Source of the DNA: CAZCYE01 sp964502775
GTDB taxonomy: Bacteria > Actinomycetota > Acidimicrobiia > IMCC26256 > PALSA-555
Length of the DNA stretch: 10,669 nucleotides
Assembly: GCA_964502775.1 (NCBI GenBank)
Contig: CAZCYE010000055.1
Location: 1-10,669, forward strand
Reading direction: 5' to 3'
Both the position numbers and the translations under genes were made by a program. Shown piece by piece: positions 7,720-10,669 of this stretch. The first letter of the stretch is position 1. Each line of letters starts with the position of its first letter. The notes below the pieces were generated by a model. It was not told the DNA's origin. It saw only the letters and a list, made by a program, of their open reading frames with translations, and did not search any database.

Positions 7720-8672
7720 GATGCTGCGTGCGTCCCGAGCCTCTCGGCCGCGCGGAGCCGTGCACTACGCGACCGAGGGTTGGCGGTCAGCTCGTCGGAC
7801 TGGGGCCGCAGGGGGCGCCGCGTGAGCAGACGAGTGATGGCCCGGACGGGTTCGGGCTCGATCGGGAGACCGCGCAAAGGCGCGGATTCCGCACGCCCCG
7901 CTCCGGACCACGTCCGGAAGCGCTCCTTGACCATCCGGTCCTCGAGCGAGTGGTAGGACAGCACGAGCACGCGGCCTCCGGGCGCGAGCAGGTGGACGGA
8001 CTCGTCGAGACCCTGCGCGAGGTTCGGCAGCTCGCGATTGACTTCCATGCGGATCGCCTGGAACGTGCGTCGGGCCGGATGCCCGCCGCGGCGGCGGAAG
8101 CGGGCGGGAATGGCGTCCTTGACCGCAGCCACGAGGTCGGTGGTCGTCACGAGGGGACGACGCGCCACGATGCGAGCGGCGATGGCCGAAGCGAATCGCT
8201 CCTCTCCGTACGAGGCCAGCACGCGGTGAAGGTCGTCTTCGGAGTACTCGTTGACGACGCGCGCGGCCGTCAGCTCCTGGACGCTGTCCATCCTCATGTC
8301 GAGGGGCGCGTCCTCCCAATAGCTGAAGCCGCGCGACACGACGTCGAGTTGCGGGCTGCTCACACCCAGGTCGAACAGGATTCCCATGACGCTCTCCTCG
8401 CTGAGGTCCTTGACGATGGCGGCCATGTCCTCGAAGCCGCCGTGCACCACCCGGGCCCGCTCGCCGTACCCGGCGAGCGCGTCCCGTGCCGCGGCCACTG
8501 CGTGCGGGTCACGGTCGATCCCCACCACTCGGAGGTCGGCGCGGGCGTCCAGCAACTGGCCCGCGTGGCCCCCACCTCCCACCGTGGCGTCGACGATCAA
8601 GCCCGGTGCCACCGGGGCCAGGATCTCGACGACCTCCCGGCTCATCACCGGACGGTGCTGATAGCCACCCAT
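7716..8672 (-). CDS. rsmH: 16S rRNA (cytosine(1402)-N(4))-methyltransferase RsmH
   Basis: RsmH (older name MraW) uses S-adenosylmethionine to N4-methylate C1402 of 16S rRNA in the decoding centre. The 318-residue product has the family length. Visible marks are HRPVM near the start (6-10), the SAM-binding DATVGGGGHA (28-37), GIDRDPHA (51-58), FDLGVSSPQLD (100-110), RGFSYWEDAPLDMRMD (114-129), ARRTFQAIRMEVNREL (200-215), LSYHSLEDRMVKERF (238-252) and the C-terminal NPRSRSARLRAAER (298-311). ATG 8672 is preceded by AAGGAAG at a suitable distance. This is the first gene of the tight run of overlapping dcw genes. It is separated from mraZ by an unusually structured leader, so its expression may be set separately from mraZ. 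Confidence 0.98.
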   Translation of the reverse strand: MGGYQHRPVMSREVVEILAPVAPGLIVDATVGGGGHAGQLLDARADLRVVGIDRDPHAVAAARDALAGYGERARVVHGGFEDMAAIVKDLSEESVMGILFDLGVSSPQLDVVSRGFSYWEDAPLDMRMDSVQELTAARVVNEYSEDDLHRVLASYGEERFASAIAARIVARRPLVTTTDLVAAVKDAIPARFRRRGGHPARRTFQAIRMEVNRELPNLAQGLDESVHLLAPGGRVLVLSYHSLEDRMVKERFRTWSGAGRAESAPLRGLPIEPEPVRAITRLLTRRPLRPQSDELTANPRSRSARLRAAERLGTHAAS

Positions 8673-8681
8673 CTGCTTCCT

Positions 8682-8783
8682 TCACCACAAACCCTTCACG
8701 ACGCCTCGCACGAGGCGGCGTCTGCGCTCTGGCCGGCACTGCCGGCTCCCTCGGTCCTGGCTGCGGCGCCAGCGGTCCGTCAT
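8682..8783 (-). CDS. Possible Arg-rich 33-residue leader ORF before rsmH
   Basis: ATG 8783 opens a 33-codon frame (MTDRWRRSQDRGSRQC...) ending at TGA 8682-8684, nine bases before rsmH, with the stop touching the rsmH ribosome site. Eleven of 33 residues are Arg. A GGGGGG run lies three bases upstream of the ATG, and both are inside the 18-bp stem. It could be a leader peptide whose translation opens or closes the leader fold, or only chance in Arg-biased GC-rich DNA. There is no homology that I recognise. The same frame stays open upstream into the end of mraZ, which weakens the case. Confidence 0.2.
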   Translation of the reverse strand: MTDRWRRSQDRGSRQCRPERRRRLVRGVVKGLW

Positions 8784-8887
8784 CAGCCCCCCGGACGGGT
8801 CAGCGCCGTTCGGATTTCTCCCCGAAGCGACTCGGTGCAGCGGGCGGAGTAGGGGCTTCACCGCGCCGGCCGGGGGGCTGATGACGG
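8777..8887. repeat. 18-bp perfect inverted repeat with 75-base spacer
   Basis: The arms are 8777-8794 and 8870-8887, each with a run of six C or G next to a TCATCAG/CTGATGA core. Two further G-C pairs form outside after one mismatch. A perfect match of this length is not expected by chance in so short a gap, even at high GC. Confidence 0.85.
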
Positions 8888-8944
8888 GCCAAACGGGCCC
8901 GGGCGAGATTGGCTGTTCGCGCTCCCTTCGTCGTGAGGGCTCGG

Positions 8945-9379
8945 CTACATGCCCCAGCCCGGGCGGCTCGTCAGCTCGGCCACACCCTCGGCCTCCACTG
9001 CCTCCCACCGCTCCGGGTTCCAGAGCTCGATCCGCTTCTGCTGACCAGTGACCACCACGTCGCGCTCGAGGTGGGCCGATGTCCGCAGATGGGCCGGGAT
9101 GGCAACCCGCCCCTGCTTGTCGGGTGTGAACGACTGGACCGAGGCGAAGAACACCCGAGACGCGTTGAGGTCCGCCTGCCGGCTCCCCTCCTTGGCGATC
9201 GCCGTGATGTCGTCACTCACCTGGTCGAAGCGCTCCGGCGTGTAGATCGCCAGGCAGCCACCCGGGAACCGGCCCATGAACGCTCCCTTCTCCAGTGCCG
9301 TGCGGAACTCGGCCGGCAGCGTCAGGCGGCCCTTCTCATCCAGCGTGTGCTGGTGATACCCGTAGAAGGTTGCTGCCAC
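8945..9379 (-). CDS. mraZ: Transcriptional regulator MraZ
   Basis: MraZ is a ring-forming DNA-binding protein of the AbrB-like swapped-hairpin type that usually heads the dcw operon; in E. coli it represses its own promoter. The 144-residue product has the two expected half-repeats, each with the family motif: HTLDEKGRLTLPAEFR (11-26) and FTPDKQGRVAIPAHLR (84-99). The start is GTG 9379, with GAGGG a few bases upstream, and the protein opens AATFYGYHQHTLDEKGR as expected. The stop is TAG at 8945-8947. It is the first gene of the operon, with a clear promoter and TGGGG repeats upstream that resemble MraZ operators, so autoregulation is likely but inferred. The C-terminal tail after about residue 125 is not conserved in form. 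Confidence 0.97.
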   Translation of the reverse strand: MAATFYGYHQHTLDEKGRLTLPAEFRTALEKGAFMGRFPGGCLAIYTPERFDQVSDDITAIAKEGSRQADLNASRVFFASVQSFTPDKQGRVAIPAHLRTSAHLERDVVVTGQQKRIELWNPERWEAVEAEGVAELTSRPGWGM

Positions 9380-9455
9380 CGAGATCCCTCGCTCCGGAGC
9401 CCCTGCTGTGACCAGGACTCGACGGTGGGCTCACCACTGTCACCCACTTCGAGCC

Positions 9456-9485
9456 ACCCTATTCCCCACTACCCCACCTCGTCAA
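9456..9485 (-). promoter_or_regulatory. Candidate main promoter of the dcw operon (PmraZ)
   Basis: On the minus strand, TTGACG (9485-9480) is followed by an 18-base spacer and TAGGGT (9461-9456), fitting a housekeeping sigma factor -35 and a TAnnnT -10 of actinobacterial type. Transcription would begin near 9449, leaving about 70 bases of leader before GTG 9379. The spacer contains two TGGGG copies. Confidence 0.65.
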
Positions 9486-9509
9486 CCCCCTGCGCCCCAC
9501 CTCCCCCCA
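9486..9509 (-). promoter_or_regulatory. Candidate MraZ operator: TGGGG repeats with 10-base period
   Basis: TGGGG begins at 9509 and 9499 on the minus strand. A G-run occupies the next 10-base position but lacks the leading T. TGGG copies also begin at 9476 and 9468 in the promoter spacer and at 9446 just downstream. In E. coli, MraZ binds TGGGN repeats separated by five bases, the same spacing as the first pair here. The block abuts the -35 element. Confidence 0.5.
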
Positions 9510-9521
9510 CCGCACCTTCCC

Positions 9522-9556
9522 CATCAGGCGTCCCCATCAGGCGTCCGCATCAGGCC
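9522..9556. repeat. 13-base tandem repeat upstream of PmraZ
   Basis: Two 13-base units (9522-9534 and 9535-9547, core catcaggcgtcc) differ only at the last base. They are followed by a partial third copy that keeps catcaggc. The array lies about 37 bases upstream of the -35 box. It could be a regulator site or a slippage product. Confidence 0.7.
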
Positions 9557-9636
9557 CATGCCCACGAGGGCGCGGCCAGTGCGGCGGCGCGAAACGTCGA
9601 CGTGAGGAGGGAGCAGCGGAGGCGAGCAGTGACGGA

Positions 9637-9656
9637 GCCGGGAGGCGCGGCCCGGC
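9637..9656 (-). terminator. GC hairpin downstream of the HNH gene, weak terminator candidate
   Basis: GCCGGG (9651-9656) pairs with CCCGGC (9637-9642) around an eight-base loop, 96 bases past the HNH gene stop. There is no U-tract after it, so it is not a classical intrinsic terminator. It may only pause polymerase between the HNH gene and the dcw promoter. Confidence 0.25.
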
Positions 9657-9662
9657 CCCCCC

Positions 9663-9744
9663 AGGAGGAGAGCAGGAAGAGGAGAGCCCGAGAAGGGAGA
9701 GCGAGAAGGAGACGAGGAAGAAGAAGGGAAAGGAGAGGAAGGAG
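9663..9744. repeat. 82-base polypurine/polypyrimidine tract
   Basis: On the plus strand 76 of 82 bases are purines; the six interruptions are C. The tract begins seven bases beyond the HNH gene stop and is pyrimidine-rich in the transcribed sense. Such tracts can adopt triplex structures, and C/U-rich RNA without structure is a typical Rho-loading substrate, so it may act in ending the HNH transcript. Both roles are inference. Confidence 0.7.
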
Positions 9745-9751
9745 CCGGGCG

Positions 9752-10261
9752 CTACGCGGAGACGGCTTCGAGCTCGGGGAGGTAGGGCTGCCACGCCGGA
9801 TCGAGCGCGCCCGCCGCGGCGATCAGCCAGATCGACGCATGGGGAACACCGGGAGGGCGGCAGAGGCGCAGGCCGGCCTCAACGGGCAGCCGGTCCTCCT
9901 TGCGGGCGTTGCACGCCCGGCACGACGCCACCACGTTGTCCCAGCTGTGGGTCCCGCCCCGGGAGCGGGGCACCACGTGGTCGATGTTCTCGGCCCCGCG
10001 GCTGCAGTACTGGCACCGGTGGCCGTCCCGGGCGAACACGGCCCGCCGCGACAGCGGGACACCGGCGCGATAGGGAACGCGCACGAAGTGCACGAGGCGG
10101 ATCACCGACGGCACCGGCACGGAGGCCCGTTCGGAGCGGAACTCCGCGCCGTTGCGCGCGACGATCTCGGCCTTCGCCTTGAGCACGAGCACCACCGCAC
10201 GTCGCGCCGAGACGACGCACAGGGGCTCGAAGCTGGCGTTGAGCAGCAGGGCTCTCCCCAA
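9752..10261 (-). CDS. HNH endonuclease-like protein
   Basis: Starting at TTG 10261 the product is 169 residues and begins GRALLLNASFEPLCVVSARR, the form of a widespread actinobacterial HNH family. The start is chosen because a perfect AGGAGG lies nine bases upstream; the in-frame ATG 10348 would add 29 residues made mostly of a tandem repeat (LGSQFLGSQF). The HNH zinc module is clear: CQYC (C83, C86), DHVVPRSRGGTHSWDN with D94-H95 and N109, then CRACN (C114, C117, N118). An Arg-rich linker (RVPYRAGVPLSRR, 61-73) precedes it. Metal-dependent nuclease activity is expected from the motif; the biological substrate of this family is not known to me. It sits upstream of mraZ but is separated by its own 372-base gap and probably forms a separate unit. 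Confidence 0.9.
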   Translation of the reverse strand: MGRALLLNASFEPLCVVSARRAVVLVLKAKAEIVARNGAEFRSERASVPVPSVIRLVHFVRVPYRAGVPLSRRAVFARDGHRCQYCSRGAENIDHVVPRSRGGTHSWDNVVASCRACNARKEDRLPVEAGLRLCRPPGVPHASIWLIAAAGALDPAWQPYLPELEAVSA

Positions 10262-10270
10262 GCCTCGGGA

Positions 10271-10276
10271 CCTCCT
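10271..10276 (-). promoter_or_regulatory. Ribosome binding site that fixes the HNH gene start
   Basis: A perfect AGGAGG ends nine bases before TTG 10261. No comparable site stands before ATG 10348. This also makes the upstream tandem repeats leader sequence rather than coding sequence. Confidence 0.7.
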
Positions 10277-10320
10277 ACCCAGAAATTGGCTACCCAGAAA
10301 TTGGCTACCCAGCAAACGGC
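10276..10320. repeat. 15-base tandem repeat in the HNH gene leader
   Basis: Three 15-base units: 10276-10290 and 10291-10305 are identical (tacccagaaattggc), and 10306-10320 is diverged after taccca. The units are more AT-rich than their surroundings and end exactly at the AGGAGG ribosome site. Duplicated TAGCCAAT/TTTGCTGGG elements could form weak -10/-35 pairs, but none is convincing. Confidence 0.8.
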
Positions 10321-10329
10321 CGCCCGGCA

Positions 10330-10363
10330 ATCGGGCCACCTCGGCCATCGGGCCACCTCGGCC
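10330..10363. repeat. 17-base perfect tandem duplication in the HNH gene leader
   Basis: atcgggccacctcggcc occurs twice head to tail (10330-10346 and 10347-10363), followed by a partial third start (atcgggc). Because 17 is not a multiple of three, the copy shifts any reading frame across it, which supports this region being non-coding. Confidence 0.8.
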
Positions 10364-10432
10364 ATCGGGCGGCCATCCGGATCGGTCCCGGACCGGGGCT
10401 GCCCGGAGTCTACCGGCGGGCCGGGTGGCGCC

Positions 10433-10669
10433 TCATGGGTTGGGACCGCGACGGGCGACGGGCTCGCGGTCCTGGTCCCGGCACCAGCGCAGGAAGCGCA
10501 CGAGGTCGGCCGGGTCCGGCGCCCGAGTCGTCCCGTACTGGGTCTCGAGGCGGAACCGCACATAGCCCGCGTCGGGCACCGGGAGGAACGGTGGCCGCCG
10601 CCACCAGCCGGCGCGCGCGGTCCGACCCGCCTGGCGCAGCGCGGTGCGCCACAGCGCCGGTCGACCCAG
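10433..10669 (-). CDS. Conserved hypothetical protein, C-terminal part (cut by window edge)
   Basis: An open frame enters from the right edge and ends at TGA 10433-10435, giving 78 residues. The readable part includes PALWRTALRQAGRTARAGWW, then RRPPFLPVPDAGYVRFRLE, TQYGTTRAPDPADLVRFLRW and CRDQD. This looks like a small actinobacterial protein of about 100 residues or fewer with a WWRRPPFLP...YxRFRxxTxYG...DLVxxLxWC pattern that I have seen annotated only as hypothetical. There is no membrane segment or catalytic motif. No ATG, GTG or TTG opens this frame before the conserved block inside the window, so the start should lie just outside. It runs toward the HNH gene with a 171-base gap between them. 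Function unknown. Confidence 0.7.
   Translation of the reverse strand: MGRPALWRTALRQAGRTARAGWWRRPPFLPVPDAGYVRFRLETQYGTTRAPDPADLVRFLRWCRDQDREPVARRGPNP

Larger units (their letters stand above)
8673..8944 (-). promoter_or_regulatory. Structured mraZ-rsmH leader, possible cis-acting RNA
   Basis: This 272-base gap between the mraZ stop and the rsmH start has no convincing large gene but several strong stems in the transcript sense. An 18-bp perfect inverted repeat (8777-8794 with 8870-8887) encloses a 75-base loop. A 6-bp hairpin (8885-8890 with 8896-8901) shares three bases with the right arm, so the two cannot form fully together. A triloop hairpin follows (8732-8737 with 8741-8746), then a stem with one mismatch (8698-8707 with 8712-8721) just before the rsmH ribosome site. 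No U-run follows any stem, so a classical intrinsic terminator is unlikely. An mraW RNA motif upstream of this gene has been described in actinobacteria; I cannot match its consensus from memory. A regulatory role is inference. Confidence 0.5.

Noticed and set aside
100..8852. Long open frames on the plus strand opposite the mur, ftsI and rsmH genes (for example 100-1353, 2609-4159, 3664-5346, 4995-6668, 7572-8852).
   Set aside because: Their products are low-complexity, rich in Arg, His, Gly and Asp, and lack family motifs. Each lies antisense to a gene with clear catalytic motifs. GC-rich codon bias keeps such antisense frames open.
9537..9794. 85-residue minus-strand frame with a hydrophobic Phe/Leu/Ser stretch ending in a lipobox-like LSSSC.
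   Set aside because: The hydrophobic stretch is the translation of the polypyrimidine tract, and the frame overlaps the end of the HNH gene. No ribosome site is seen. Chance is more likely than a lipoprotein.
10262..10348. N-terminal extension of the HNH protein from ATG 10348.
   Set aside because: The extra 29 residues come from the leader repeats, the family normally begins near ALLLNAS, and the perfect AGGAGG sits before TTG 10261.
10410..10652. 80-residue minus-strand frame starting at 10652.
   Set aside because: It is an Arg/Pro/Gly-rich shadow of the partial hypothetical gene, whose own frame gives a balanced protein with a WWRRPPFLP-type pattern.
1..10669. Mobile elements, CRISPR arrays, tRNA or rRNA genes, phage or defence systems.
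   Set aside because: No transposase, integrase, spaced direct-repeat array, cloverleaf or defence-gene signature was seen. The only repeats are the short tandem and inverted ones listed. The HNH protein alone is not evidence of a defence system.

Overview
The window is most of a division and cell wall (dcw) gene cluster from a high-GC bacterium. All supportable genes lie on the minus strand, so the biological order runs from the right end to the left. The Arg/Pro-rich cytoplasmic tail on the division transpeptidase, a FtsL-type protein with a long basic N-terminus, GTG/TTG starts, strong G/C bias at third codon positions and an actinobacterial-type HNH protein all point to an actinomycetote. 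A deep lineage such as Acidimicrobiia is possible, but that is a guess from sequence style and not a placement.

Region by region, in the direction of transcription: (a) 10669-10433, the C-terminal part of a small conserved hypothetical protein cut by the window edge; (b) 10432-10262, a short leader with two sets of tandem repeats; (c) 10261-9752, an HNH endonuclease-like protein; (d) 9751-9380, a 372-base non-coding stretch with a GC hairpin, an 82-base polypurine/polypyrimidine tract, a 13-base tandem repeat, TGGGG repeats of the MraZ-operator kind and a good -35/-10 promoter; (e) 9379-8945, mraZ; (f) 8944-8673, a 272-base leader with strong and partly mutually exclusive stems; (g) 8672-1, the packed run rsmH, ftsL, ftsI, murE, murF, mraY, murD. 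Within this run neighbours overlap by 1 to 17 bases, except for 35 bases between ftsI and murE. murD runs off the left edge just short of its expected end.

How they work together: MraZ is the likely autoregulator of the operon and RsmH methylates 16S rRNA. FtsL and FtsI belong to the division septum machine, with FtsI as the septal transpeptidase. MurD, MurE and MurF build the UDP-MurNAc-pentapeptide in the cytoplasm, and MraY transfers it to undecaprenyl phosphate to give lipid I. Later dcw genes (ftsW, murG, murC, ftsQ, ftsZ) would be expected beyond the left edge.

I do not see a novel defence or mobile system here. The most interesting signals are regulatory and structural: the mraZ-rsmH leader with an 18-bp stem and an embedded Arg-rich mini-ORF, the mraZ promoter with period-10 TGGGG boxes, an in-frame pentapeptide repeat in the FtsI tail, non-standard motifs in MurE and MraY, and several separate short tandem repeats.
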